From positions 1,240,001 to 1,304,000 of the forward strand of contig OY776378.1 of assembly GCA_963675575.1 (NCBI GenBank): 64,000 bases of DNA. Reading direction: 5' to 3'. This document shows, in pieces, positions 26,652-34,894 of this stretch. The translations under genes and the position numbers were made by a program. The notes beneath the pieces were generated by a model. It did not search any database. It was not told where the DNA came from and was given only the letters and a program-made list of their open reading frames with translations. Numbering within the stretch: the stretch's first letter is position 1; every line of letters begins with the position of its first letter. Source of the stretch: JAGLOK01 sp963675575. GTDB lineage: Bacteria > Bacillota > Clostridia > Christensenellales > UMGS416.

Positions 26652-26680
26652 TTGACAATGTTTAATCTTGCGGTTATAAT
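26652..26680 (+). promoter_or_regulatory. Consensus promoter of yceD-rpmF
   Basis: A perfect TTGACA (26652-26657), 17-nt spacer and perfect TATAAT (26675-26680). It is the strongest sigma-A promoter in the window, as fits a ribosomal-protein unit. Confidence 0.85.
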
Positions 26681-26756
26681 AACGCTTGCTTGTTTAAAAA
26701 AGATTGGGACAAAGTAACTATATCTTAAATGGAAACAAGTTAATGGAGTGATACAA

Positions 26757-27275
26757 TTGAAAATTGATGTGACCGAGGCTTTAAACAGTCCCGGCAGATC
26801 CATAAGCTTTGATTTCAGCGAAGAAATTGAGTTTGCCGAAGTAGGTGGAGAAACATTTGAACTCATCACCCCGCTCAGTGTAAAAGGGAAATTGATGTGC
26901 ACCGGCGAAGATTTCATTGCAAGAGGCGAAATAGCAGTAACCTATAAAGTCAAGTGTGACAGATGCACTAAAGAGATTAGCAATACTTTGGGTTTTGATT
27001 TTTCCGAAGAATTTGCGAAAGTCGAGGACGAAGACTATCCCGACAGGTATTTGTTTTCGCTAAACGAGATAGATCTTATGCCTATGATAATGGATAATAT
27101 GTCGCTTATGTTGCCAATGAAGCATTTGTGCGATGCAGGATGTAAAGGTATTTGCCCTGTTTGCGGGGGCAATCTAAACGAAAAAGACTGCGGATGTTTG
27201 GAAGAAGAAAAACTAAAAAACAGCCCGTTTGCAGAAATTAGAAACATTAATTTAGATGATGATGGGGAGGTGTAA
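26757..27275 (+). CDS. YceD/DUF177 family protein
   Basis: A 172-residue protein of the DUF177 family, almost always encoded before rpmF and linked to rRNA metabolism. It contains the paired cysteines CDRC in the middle and CDAGCKGICPVCGG with CGC near the C-terminus, a probable zinc site. The TTG at 26757 is chosen because TGGAG lies 8 nt upstream; the GTG at 26748 overlaps that site. Confidence 0.87.
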   Translation: MKIDVTEALNSPGRSISFDFSEEIEFAEVGGETFELITPLSVKGKLMCTGEDFIARGEIAVTYKVKCDRCTKEISNTLGFDFSEEFAKVEDEDYPDRYLFSLNEIDLMPMIMDNMSLMLPMKHLCDAGCKGICPVCGGNLNEKDCGCLEEEKLKNSPFAEIRNINLDDDGEV

Positions 27276-27277
27276 AC

Positions 27278-27466
27278 ATGGCAGTACCAAAGAGAAAAAC
27301 TTCTAAAGCGAAAAAACATTCCAGAAAAGCTAACTGGAAGCTTACAGCGCCGGGCACAGGCGAATGCCCTCAGTGCCACCAAACAAAGCTTAACCACCGT
27401 GTATGCAAAAATTGCGGTTATTACGATAGCAAGTCTGTTGTAGAAATCAAAGAAGATAAAGAATAG
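27278..27466 (+). CDS. rpmF: 50S ribosomal protein L32
   Basis: A 62-residue protein beginning MAVPKRKTSKAKKHSRKANW, with the zinc-binding form CPQC ... CKNCGYY. It lies 2 nt after the DUF177 gene with a GGAGGTG ribosome site, and is followed by a shared terminator. Confidence 0.97.
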   Translation: MAVPKRKTSKAKKHSRKANWKLTAPGTGECPQCHQTKLNHRVCKNCGYYDSKSVVEIKEDKE

Positions 27467-27474
27467 ACACAAAA

Positions 27475-27509
27475 TAAAAAAAGCCTTCATTTAAAGTGAA
27501 GGCTTTTTT
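27475..27509. terminator. Bidirectional terminator rpmF/sigH
   Basis: AAGCCTTCA at 27481-27489 pairs with TGAAGGCTT at 27497-27505, flanked by A-run and T-run, so it can end both the plus-strand rpmF and the minus-strand sigH transcripts. Confidence 0.9.
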
Positions 27510-27515
27510 GCTTTT

Positions 27516-28136
27516 TCATTCTCTTGTGGAAAGATATTTATCCAACTTTTTTTTAACTCGCTGAAGAGCATTGTCCACCGTTTTGGTGGTACAGCCTATT
27601 TCTTTTGCTATCTCTTCATAGCTTTGATCTTTTAAGTAAAGCATGAGAATTTTTTTTTCAAGTTCCGAGAGCATCTCAAACAATTTTTGTTCTATTTCGC
27701 TTTTGTTTTCTTCTTTAATAAATATATTTTCCGGATTTAAATCCGAAGTTTTCGGGAGAGTGTCTAGCAGAGAGCGATCCGAATACTCCTCTGAAGGCAT
27801 GTATATTGAGATGTAGGAATTAAGCGGTATATGCTTTTGCCTTGTTGCGGTTTTTACGGCTGTTATTATTTGCCGGGTTATGCATAAATCCGCGAAAGTA
27901 TAAAATGATGACTGCCTATCCGGATTGAAATCCCTTATTGCTTTAAACAGGCCTATCATGCCTTCCTGAATGATATCTTCTTTATCCGAACCCACCAAAA
28001 AATATGACCTGGATTTATTTTTTGCAAGCTTTTTATATTTTGAAAGCAAAAAGTTAAGAGCGTCGCTGTTGCCGCCGGCCGCCATCAAAGCGATTGCGCC
28101 GTCTTTCATTTCTGAGAATTCGTATTGATTGGGCAT
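27516..28136 (-). CDS. sigH: SigH-like RNA polymerase sigma factor
   Basis: A 206-residue sigma-70-family factor. Region 2 contains SRSYFLVGSDKEDIIQEGMIGLFKAIRDF and CITRQIITAVKTATRQKHIPLNSY, nearly the Bacillus SigH pattern; region 4 has YEEIAKEIGCTTKTVDNALQRVKKKL. SigH controls early sporulation or competence in other Bacillota; its regulon here is unknown. The ATG at 28136 follows a GGAGG site. An ATG ten codons upstream coincides with the predicted transcription start and is rejected. The usual neighbours (rlmB, secE) are absent. Confidence 0.88.
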   Translation of the reverse strand: MPNQYEFSEMKDGAIALMAAGGNSDALNFLLSKYKKLAKNKSRSYFLVGSDKEDIIQEGMIGLFKAIRDFNPDRQSSFYTFADLCITRQIITAVKTATRQKHIPLNSYISIYMPSEEYSDRSLLDTLPKTSDLNPENIFIKEENKSEIEQKLFEMLSELEKKILMLYLKDQSYEEIAKEIGCTTKTVDNALQRVKKKLDKYLSTRE

Positions 28137-28170
28137 TTGAGTTTTTAAACCTCCGAATTGTGTCATTTAG

Positions 28171-28199
28171 ATTATAAGGTGAACGACTCCAGCCGTCAA
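28171..28199 (-). promoter_or_regulatory. Promoter of sigH
   Basis: On the minus strand TTGACG (28199-28194) and TATAAT (28176-28171) are 17 nt apart. Transcription should start near 28164, just before the GGAGG-preceded ATG at 28136. Confidence 0.8.
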
Positions 28200-28221
28200 T
28201 GGCATCTAACCTATATTTAAC

Positions 28222-28262
28222 AAGTAAAACTGTTACTTTAAAAAGCAAATTTATGGTATAAT
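28222..28262 (+). promoter_or_regulatory. Promoter and possible operator of fbp
   Basis: TTACTT at 28233-28238 and TATAAT at 28257-28262 (18-nt spacer) form the promoter. The -35 is one arm of an inverted repeat, AAGTAA (28222-28227) and TTACTT, which may be a regulator site. Confidence 0.5.
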
Positions 28263-28295
28263 TCTATAAACTATAAATATTAAAAAGGAAAGCAT

Positions 28296-30242
28296 ATGAC
28301 TAAAGAAATTGATAATTTTTTTGAAGTAATGCTACAAAAGCAATTTAAAACCAAGTTGGAGGCAAGCAGCGAAATAATCAATTTAAAAGCAATACTTGAT
28401 TTGCCAAAGCCGACTGAACACTTTCTTTCTGATTTGCACGGCGAGTATTTTGCATTCAGACATATGCTAAAAAACAGTTCGGGACTTATAAAAAATAAAA
28501 TCGAACAAGAGTTTGCGACAAATTTATCTCCAAAAGAAAAAGACGAACTTGCCATCTGCATTTTCTACGCAAAGGAAATCTTGAGCAATGCGAAAAACAA
28601 TGAGCAGGATTTTGACGCTTGGCAAAAAGAGACGATCAAAAAACTTGTAAGAATCACCAGGGTCGTGTCAAGAAAATATACAAGAAGCAAGGTGCGCAAA
28701 TCCCTGCCTGAGGAATATTGCTACATAATAGAAGAACTGCTTTATGAAACTGATCACGGCGGCAACAAACAGCTATATTATGATTCGGTTGTAAATAATA
28801 TTGTCGAGATTGGCATTGCCGACGATTTTATTATCGAGCTTTGTAAAGCGATTCAAAGGCTATCAATTGATAAACTTCATATAGTAGGGGATATATTTGA
28901 CAGAGGGCCGGATCCTCATAAGATTATCGATGAACTTATGGATTACCACTCGGTTGACATCCAATGGGGCAACCATGATGTTGTTTGGATGGGAGCGTCC
29001 TGCGGAAGCAAAGTATGCATAGCCAACGCGATAAGGATATGCGCCAGATACGGACACATTGATCTAATTGAAGAAGGATATGGAATAAACCTAAGGAAGC
29101 TATATGATTTCGCGTCGGAGTTTTACAAAGATGATGATTGCACCAGCTTTGATGTTGTGGTGGGCGACGGAATTTCTGAAGCTGAAAAGAGTATCATTAA
29201 AAAAGTACACAAAGCGATTTCAATAATACAGTTCAAACTGGAAGGACAGCTTATTAAAAGAAACCCCGACTTTGAGATGCAAGATAGGCTTTTGCTTGAT
29301 AAGATTGATAAAAACAGGGAGAAAGTGTACATAAACGATAAGTTCTATAAACTTAACGACAACAATTTCCCGACATTGGACGATGAAAGCCCATATGTGC
29401 TAAGCGAAGAAGAAAAAGAAATAATGGATAAGCTTCAATATCTATTTATGACCAATGAAAAGCTGAGCAGGCAAGTTGATTTCCTGTTCAGAAAAGGGAA
29501 TATATATCTGATTTACAACAATAACTTGCTTTTGCACGGATGTATTCCCATGGAAGAGGACGGAAGTTTTTCTTGTTTTAAACACTACGATAAAGAAGCA
29601 TGCGGGAAAGAATTGCTGGATATGCTGGAAGAAAAGATAAGAGACGCATACGCCAAAAAGAAGAAATCTAGCGCGGACACAGATATTTTCTGGTATCTTT
29701 GGACAGGCAAGAATTCGCCGCTTTTCGGAAAAACAGTGATGAAGACGTTTGAAAGGTATTTCATCAATAATAAAAAGATGCATAAAGAAGCTCTCAATCC
29801 GTATTATAATTATTGGGAAGATGAAACTAAGTGCAAAGAGATTTTGCGTGAGTTTGACGTAAAAGACGAATTTGCACACATAATTAACGGACATGTTCCG
29901 GTCAGGGCAAAAAGCGGAGAAAATCCCTTGAAAGCTGAAGGGAAATTAATAGTGATTGACGGAGGATTGAATCCGATTTATAATCCGATAACAGGCACGG
30001 CAGGATTTACGCTTATTTACGATTCGTACGGGCTTATTTTGGCAGCTCACGAAAAATTTATTTCCAAAGAAAAAATCATCGACGATAAAAAAGATATCGT
30101 TGCCTATTTCAGCCAGTGCGACAGGGTTGATAATCGATTAAGAGTGAGGGACACGGATGTGGGAAATAGAATTGACAAAGAAATCAAGTCCCTTGAAAGC
30201 CTGCTTGAAGCCTATAAACATGGAAGAATAAAGGAAAGTTAA
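28296..30242 (+). CDS. fbp: Fructose-1,6-bisphosphatase, class III
   Basis: A 648-residue gluconeogenic phosphatase of the Firmicutes-specific class III, a metallophosphoesterase. Metal-binding motifs are FLSDLHGEYF, VGDIFDRGPDPH, IQWGNHDVVWMGA and INGHVPVRAKSGE. Length is normal. An AAGGAAAG ribosome site precedes the ATG and a separate promoter lies 35 nt upstream. Confidence 0.95.
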   Translation: MTKEIDNFFEVMLQKQFKTKLEASSEIINLKAILDLPKPTEHFLSDLHGEYFAFRHMLKNSSGLIKNKIEQEFATNLSPKEKDELAICIFYAKEILSNAKNNEQDFDAWQKETIKKLVRITRVVSRKYTRSKVRKSLPEEYCYIIEELLYETDHGGNKQLYYDSVVNNIVEIGIADDFIIELCKAIQRLSIDKLHIVGDIFDRGPDPHKIIDELMDYHSVDIQWGNHDVVWMGASCGSKVCIANAIRICARYGHIDLIEEGYGINLRKLYDFASEFYKDDDCTSFDVVVGDGISEAEKSIIKKVHKAISIIQFKLEGQLIKRNPDFEMQDRLLLDKIDKNREKVYINDKFYKLNDNNFPTLDDESPYVLSEEEKEIMDKLQYLFMTNEKLSRQVDFLFRKGNIYLIYNNNLLLHGCIPMEEDGSFSCFKHYDKEACGKELLDMLEEKIRDAYAKKKKSSADTDIFWYLWTGKNSPLFGKTVMKTFERYFINNKKMHKEALNPYYNYWEDETKCKEILREFDVKDEFAHIINGHVPVRAKSGENPLKAEGKLIVIDGGLNPIYNPITGTAGFTLIYDSYGLILAAHEKFISKEKIIDDKKDIVAYFSQCDRVDNRLRVRDTDVGNRIDKEIKSLESLLEAYKHGRIKES

Positions 30243-30282
30243 CGCACGAGAGACCAAATTACACCGATTGTGTGAAAAATGG

Positions 30283-30311
30283 TTGCATGGAAATATTAAC
30301 TATGTTATAAT
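30283..30311 (+). promoter_or_regulatory. Promoter of rpsB-tsf
   Basis: TTGCAT at 30283-30288 and TATAAT at 30306-30311 with a 17-nt spacer. The start near 30318 gives a leader of about 118 nt. Confidence 0.8.
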
Positions 30312-30314
30312 CGT

Positions 30315-30358
30315 GCGGGCAAAAACACACCTTTGCCGATTCCGTAAGTGTTGCCCGC
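30315..30358 (+). ncRNA. Structured 5' leader of rpsB
   Basis: GCGGGCAA (30315-30322) pairs with TTGCCCGC (30351-30358), extended by CAC/GTG, right at the 5' end of the rpsB mRNA. A further GCGC/GCGC hairpin follows before the ribosome site. It may be an autoregulatory S2-binding leader; I cannot match it to a named family. Confidence 0.5.
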
Positions 30359-30435
30359 CAAAGGGTGCTCGCGGAAGAAGACGCAAGGGGAGGAAAGCGC
30401 GAAAAGCGCAAAAAAAACTAAGGAGCTATATTATT

Positions 30436-31254
30436 ATGGCAGCAATTTCAATGAAACAATTACTAGAAGCCGGCGTACATTTCGGACATCAAACGAGGCG
30501 CTGGAACCCCAAAATGAAACCCTTCATATTTGCAGAACGCAACGGTATTTACATTATCGATTTGCAAAAAACCGTAAAACTCGTAGACAAAGCGTATAAC
30601 TTTGTTAAAGAGATTTCTGAAAACGGTGGGACAATTTTGTTTGTGGGAACAAAGAAGCAAGCGCAGGAAAGCGTAATGACTGAAGCTAAACGCTGTGGTA
30701 TGTTTTATGTAAGCAACCGCTGGCTGGGTGGAACACTTACAAACTTTAAAACCATTCAAAAGCGCATAGCGCGTTTGCATGAGCTTTATAAAATGGAGGA
30801 GAATGGACAGTTTGACCTTCTTCCCAAAAAAGAAGTAATTAAGCTCAAACTTCAGCGCACAAAGCTGGAAAAGAACTTGGGCGGAATCAAAGATATGAAA
30901 AAACTTCCCGACGCTCTTTTCATTGTGGATACAAAAAAAGAACATTTAGCTATCGCAGAAGCCAAAAAGCTCAATATACCCATTGTTGCTATATTGGACA
31001 CAAACTGCGATCCGGATGAAGTTGATTATAAAATCCCAGGAAATGATGATGCTATCCGTGCTGTAAAACTTATTTCGGCGGCGATGGCAACCGCGGTTAT
31101 TGAAGGACGTCAGGGTGAATCTTATGACGAGGCACCTGAAGCCGTTTCCGAGGAAAAGCAAGACACGGATAAACTGACTATTGAAGAACCAGCAAAAAAA
31201 GCTGCAGCTACAACCACTGAAGAAGTAGTTGAAACTATTAATATAGAAGAATAA
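30436..31254 (+). CDS. rpsB: 30S ribosomal protein S2
   Basis: A 272-residue protein with the S2 signatures SMKQLLEAGVHFGHQTRRWNPKM and SNRWLGGTLTNFKTI. The C-terminus carries an acidic Glu/Ala-rich tail of about 40 residues, as in several Clostridia. The ATG at 30436 follows AAGGAG; an in-frame upstream extension crosses the promoter and leader and is not coding. Confidence 0.97.
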   Translation: MAAISMKQLLEAGVHFGHQTRRWNPKMKPFIFAERNGIYIIDLQKTVKLVDKAYNFVKEISENGGTILFVGTKKQAQESVMTEAKRCGMFYVSNRWLGGTLTNFKTIQKRIARLHELYKMEENGQFDLLPKKEVIKLKLQRTKLEKNLGGIKDMKKLPDALFIVDTKKEHLAIAEAKKLNIPIVAILDTNCDPDEVDYKIPGNDDAIRAVKLISAAMATAVIEGRQGESYDEAPEAVSEEKQDTDKLTIEEPAKKAAATTTEEVVETINIEE

Positions 31255-31271
31255 TAAAGGAGCGAGAATAA

Positions 31272-31922
31272 ATGCCTAATTTCACAGCAAAAGATGTAAT
31301 GGCGCTGCGCGAGGAAACAGGCGCAGGCATGATGGATTGTAAAAAAGCTATGGTTGAAGCCGATGGCAACAAGGAAAAAGCACTCGAACTAATCCGCGAA
31401 AAGGGACTTGCGGCTGCTGCAAAGCGGGCTAAGAGAGTCGCGGCGGAAGGTGTTGTCGGTTCATATATACACATGGGAGGAAAAATCGGAGTTTTGCTTG
31501 AAGTGAATTGTGAAACTGACTTTGTGGCTAAGACCGATGCGTTCCAGGCTTTTGTAAAGGATATCTCAATGCAGATAGCCGCCACAAATCCTCAATATGT
31601 TTCTATAGAAGAAGTACCTGAAGAAGTGGTAAACAAGGAAAAAGAAATCCTCACCAATCAAGCGATGAATGAAGGAAAACCTAAAAATATCGCTGAAAAA
31701 ATGGTTGAGGGAAGAATAAGCAAGTTCTTTAAGCAAATTTGTCTTATGGAACAGGAGTTTGTAAAAGATACTTCCAAGACTATTGCACAGGTTCAAACTG
31801 ATCTTATTGCCAAACTTGGTGAAAATATAAGCATCAGACGCTTTACCCGATACATGATGGGTGAAGGTTTGCAGAAAAAAGAAGAAAACTTCGCAGAAGA
31901 AGTGCAAAGCCAAATGAAATAG
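31272..31922 (+). CDS. tsf: Elongation factor Ts
   Basis: The 216-residue nucleotide-exchange factor for EF-Tu, in the short form. The N-terminal UBA-like domain has VMALREETGAGMMDCKKAM, and the core contains VNCETDFVAKTDAF. It lies 17 nt after rpsB behind AAAGGAGCG and is followed by a strong terminator. Confidence 0.97.
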   Translation: MPNFTAKDVMALREETGAGMMDCKKAMVEADGNKEKALELIREKGLAAAAKRAKRVAAEGVVGSYIHMGGKIGVLLEVNCETDFVAKTDAFQAFVKDISMQIAATNPQYVSIEEVPEEVVNKEKEILTNQAMNEGKPKNIAEKMVEGRISKFFKQICLMEQEFVKDTSKTIAQVQTDLIAKLGENISIRRFTRYMMGEGLQKKEENFAEEVQSQMK

Positions 31923-31923
31923 T

Positions 31924-31951
31924 AAAAAGGGGGAATATTCCCCCTTTTTTT
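31924..31951 (+). terminator. Terminator after tsf
   Basis: A perfect hairpin AAAAAGGGGG / CCCCCTTTTT with the AATATT loop and T-run. Confidence 0.92.
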
Positions 31952-31981
31952 ATAATTTTTAAAATACGGACGGGTAAAAAT

Positions 31982-32707
31982 ATGAAATATAAGAGAATTT
32001 TACTTAAAATCAGCGGTCAGGTATTGGCCGGAGAAAAACATCAGGGCTTTGATATGGATACCATAAAAAGCGTGTGTGACCAAATTAAACAGGTGTCTGA
32101 CAGCGGAGTGCAGGTGGCGCTTGTTGTTGGCGCTGGAAACCTATGGCGAGGCAGGATGACTGATGAAATGAACGCTGTTGCCGCCGACAACATGGGAATG
32201 CTTGCAACTGTAATGAATGCTTTAATGGTTGAAGACATGTTAAACAGGATTGGAAAACACGCAACAGTTATGTCGGCTGTTGAAATACATAAGTTCTCAA
32301 AGATGTATAAAACATCAGAAGCCGTAGATATGCTGAACAACGGTGAGGTTGTAATTTTTGCCGCAGGTACGGGCAATCCGTTTTTTACAACAGACACAGC
32401 GGCAGCTCTTCGCGCACTTGAAATTGAAAGTGACTGCATATTGCTTGCAAAGAGCATTGATGGCGTGTATGACAGCGACCCTCGGACTAACGCTGATGCC
32501 AAGAAATTTAAAACAATAAATTTTGATGATGTTATATCACGCCAACTTCGTGTAATGGATTTAACTGCGACCACGATGTGCAAAGACGGCAATATGCCCA
32601 TATTTGTTTTTGAATTGGATGTAAAGGATTCAATCAAAAAAGCAATGAAAAGGGGAGCTATTGAAGGCACTTATGTGTCAAGCGATGTGAAAACTGAGTA
32701 TTATTGA
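31982..32707 (+). CDS. pyrH: UMP kinase
   Basis: A 241-residue hexameric kinase of the amino-acid-kinase fold, phosphorylating UMP to UDP. It starts KRILLKISGQVLAGE, has VVGAGNLWRGRM and ADNMGMLATVMNALM, and GTGNPFFTTDTAAALRA for the nucleotide. Its own promoter is unclear; it may depend on read-through past the tsf terminator. Frr normally follows directly, but here a decayed gene intervenes. Confidence 0.96.
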   Translation: MKYKRILLKISGQVLAGEKHQGFDMDTIKSVCDQIKQVSDSGVQVALVVGAGNLWRGRMTDEMNAVAADNMGMLATVMNALMVEDMLNRIGKHATVMSAVEIHKFSKMYKTSEAVDMLNNGEVVIFAAGTGNPFFTTDTAAALRALEIESDCILLAKSIDGVYDSDPRTNADAKKFKTINFDDVISRQLRVMDLTATTMCKDGNMPIFVFELDVKDSIKKAMKRGAIEGTYVSSDVKTEYY

Positions 32708-32764
32708 CGCAAAGTTTCCTTAAATAACTTAGTTTTTAGTTTATAAGTGATTGCAATTTTGAAG

Positions 32765-32804
32765 AAAAAAAGGGACAGCTTTTATAATGGCTGTCTTTTT
32801 TTAA
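32765..32804 (+). terminator. Terminator after pyrH
   Basis: GACAGC at 32774-32779 and GCTGTC at 32790-32795, extended by A/T pairs and followed by seven T residues. Confidence 0.8.
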
Positions 32805-32884
32805 TATATAATAATACTCAATGCAATCAAGAAAAATGTTATAATTAATTTTAATTGAATTAGAATTGGCGGGAGTGGCACACT

Positions 32885-33235
32885 ATGTCAAAGGAAAATT
32901 ACACTGAAACAAATTCAAGAACGCGGGATAAATGGTTATAGGTGGTTATAGGACGGAATTAATTTTTTGTTCACCGATGACGGTACGCTTCCGCTTGTGG
33001 CGGAAAACAAGATGTCCTTCAACCCTCTCAAAATGAGCGAAGAAGAATATAACAAAATGGTGAGAAACCATGAGGGTATACAATTTTCTCATTCCTTGGA
33101 AGAGCAAATAGGCGGACAGGTCAAGCCGGGATTTAAGTTGACTCATCTATACGAAGAGCGCGATAGCAAGATTGTGGCATTTTGCGTGAATATATTCCTA
33201 AATATATCGCTACAAGAGCTGTAAAACAAAATTAA
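32885..33235 (+). pseudogene. Decayed class I SAM methyltransferase
   Basis: A gene remnant. It starts with ATG at 32885 and reads 18 codons, ending in RDKWL before a TAG, matching the first residues of a class I methyltransferase family. Most of the middle (roughly 150 or more residues, including the SAM site) is deleted. The C-terminal part resumes near 32952 with FLFTDDGTLPLVAENKMSFNPLKM and EEQIGGQ, then is frameshifted near 33170. The final REYIPKYIATRAV segment lies in another frame and ends at 33235. A TATAAT at 32840-32845 may be its old promoter. A tandem GGTTATAGG duplication marks the deletion junction. Confidence 0.75.
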
Positions 33236-33314
33236 TGCTAACTTTGCTGTTTGAAAGTTGTTTAATCAGGTAAGCTGAATTACAGATTAGTATTTTAAAA
33301 ATAAACATAACCAC

Positions 33315-33343
33315 TTGTATAAAGACCAAAAATTAGATAAAAT
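33315..33343 (+). promoter_or_regulatory. Promoter of frr-uppS unit
   Basis: TTGTAT at 33315-33320 and TAAAAT at 33338-33343, spacer 17 nt, 37 nt before frr. Confidence 0.7.
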
Positions 33344-33379
33344 AAAAAACAAGTACTGATTATTAACACGGAGGATACA

Positions 33380-33940
33380 ATGACAAATATAGAATTGTTG
33401 GAAAATGCCAACCAACGAATGAATAAAGCAGTTGAACACCTCACACATGAGCTTGTGGGATTGAGAGCTGGCAGGGCAAACCCTCAGCTGCTTGAGCGTA
33501 TAACGGTAGATTATTACGGTTCGCCGACTCCATTAAGTCAAGTCGGGAACATCTCCGCACCAGAGCCGAGGATGCTGGTGATATCTCCTTGGGATCCATC
33601 CATTATTAAAGAAATTGAAAGGGCTATTCAAGCCTCTGATTTAGGCATAAACCCGATGAATGACGGAAAAATAATACGTTTGGTGATTCCGGAACTTACT
33701 CAGGAACGCAGAAAGCAGCTTGGTAAAACTATTCATAAGCTGGGAGAAGAAGCTAAAGTGGCTATAAGAGCCATTAGGCATGACGCCAACAAACACCTTG
33801 TGCAAATGGAAAAGAACAGTGAGATTACTGAAGATGATTTGAGCCGCGATGAAAAAGATGTTCAAAAATTTACCGATGAACACACAAAAAAAATAGATAA
33901 GTTGATTAAAGACAAGGAAGAAGAGATTCTTGAAGTTTAA
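33380..33940 (+). CDS. frr: Ribosome recycling factor
   Basis: A 186-residue factor that splits post-termination ribosomes with EF-G. It shows GLRAGRANPQLLERITVDYYGS and the C-terminal RRDANK-like RHDANKHLVQMEK. Length is standard. CGGAGGATAC precedes the ATG. It starts a long unit running through uppS, cdsA, dxr, rseP, ispG and polC. Confidence 0.97.
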   Translation: MTNIELLENANQRMNKAVEHLTHELVGLRAGRANPQLLERITVDYYGSPTPLSQVGNISAPEPRMLVISPWDPSIIKEIERAIQASDLGINPMNDGKIIRLVIPELTQERRKQLGKTIHKLGEEAKVAIRAIRHDANKHLVQMEKNSEITEDDLSRDEKDVQKFTDEHTKKIDKLIKDKEEEILEV

Positions 33941-34163
33941 TGAATTGCCCGAATTAACCGCGATGACACAAGAGGAAATCAAATGCATTTGTGATAATTT
34001 GGGAATTGAAGTCATATTCAATGATTTAAGCAACGGCAGATATGACTATGCGCTAAAAAGAGCGTTAAGATATAAAATTGAAAAGAAAGACTGTGGGGAA
34101 GTGCTTGTTTGCGACATAACGGGATTCCCTACATTAAATTATGAGCAAAAAAAAAGACAGTAA
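33930..34163 (+). CDS. Small protein of unknown function between frr and uppS
   Basis: A 77-residue soluble protein, start TTG at 33930 inside the end of frr with an AGGAAGAAG site, end overlapping uppS by 23 nt. The double overlap suggests translational coupling and a true gene; uppS itself has no good ribosome site. The chain has an acidic N-terminal helix, then DYALKRALRYKIEKKDCGEVLVCD. No family recognised. An ATG at 33963 is an alternative start. Confidence 0.6.
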   Translation: MKFNELPELTAMTQEEIKCICDNLGIEVIFNDLSNGRYDYALKRALRYKIEKKDCGEVLVCDITGFPTLNYEQKKRQ

Positions 34164-34884
34164 AAAATATTCCAACCTAAATGGGGTGGATCTGCCAAAA
34201 CATGTAGCCATCATCATGGACGGCAATGGCCGATGGGCAAAAAAGAGGATGATGCCGCGCTCTTTCGGTCACCGGGCGGGCGTTGAGGCTTTGCGCGGAG
34301 TGATAACCATGAGCTCTAACATTGGCATTGAAGTTTTAACCTTCTACGCGTTTTCGACGGAAAACTGGGGGAGACCAGAAGATGAAGTCGGAGTTCTTAT
34401 GGATTTGCTTGTCGAGTTTCTAAACAAAGAGATTGCAGAGCTTCATGAAAACGGCGTTAACATTCGCTTTATGGGGGATGTTGAACAATTTCCCCAAAGA
34501 TGCCGCAGCGCGATTGAAAACGCAATCGAGCTTACCAAGAGCAACAAAGGGTTGGTGGTTAACATCGCTCTCAATTACGGCGGAAGACACGAGCTTGTGC
34601 GCGCGTTTAATAATATGATGGATGATGTGGAAAATGGCGTTATCGACAAAGAAAAAGTGGACGAGAACACAATATCGGATTATCTGTACACCGCAGGCTT
34701 GCCTGACCCTGACATTGTGATACGCACTAGCGGTGAAATGAGGCTGAGCAACTTTATGCTGTATCAGTCATCGTATTCGGAGCTTTACATACCCGATACG
34801 CTGTGGCCGGACTTTGACGAAGGCGAATATGAAAAAGCTTTGATTGAATATTCGGGAAGAAAAAGAAGATACGGGAAAATATAA
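34141..34884 (+). CDS. uppS: Isoprenyl transferase (undecaprenyl diphosphate synthase)
   Basis: A 247-residue cis-prenyltransferase making the C55 lipid carrier for cell-wall synthesis. The catalytic aspartate is in IIMDGNGRWAKKR, and FYAFSTENWGRP and DIVIRTSGEMRLSNF are conserved. It starts inside the preceding small gene and precedes cdsA, a standard order. Confidence 0.96.
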   Translation: MSKKKDSKKYSNLNGVDLPKHVAIIMDGNGRWAKKRMMPRSFGHRAGVEALRGVITMSSNIGIEVLTFYAFSTENWGRPEDEVGVLMDLLVEFLNKEIAELHENGVNIRFMGDVEQFPQRCRSAIENAIELTKSNKGLVVNIALNYGGRHELVRAFNNMMDDVENGVIDKEKVDENTISDYLYTAGLPDPDIVIRTSGEMRLSNFMLYQSSYSELYIPDTLWPDFDEGEYEKALIEYSGRKRRYGKI

Positions 34885-34894
34885 AGGATGTAAT

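Noticed and set aside
30268..30435. N-terminal extension of ribosomal protein S2 (56 in-frame codons)
   Set aside because: The frame crosses the promoter -10 and the structured leader; the ATG at 30436 has the ribosome site and the family N-terminus.
32967..33224. An 85-codon functional small protein
   Set aside because: It is the C-terminal third of a methyltransferase with its start missing and its true end in another frame.
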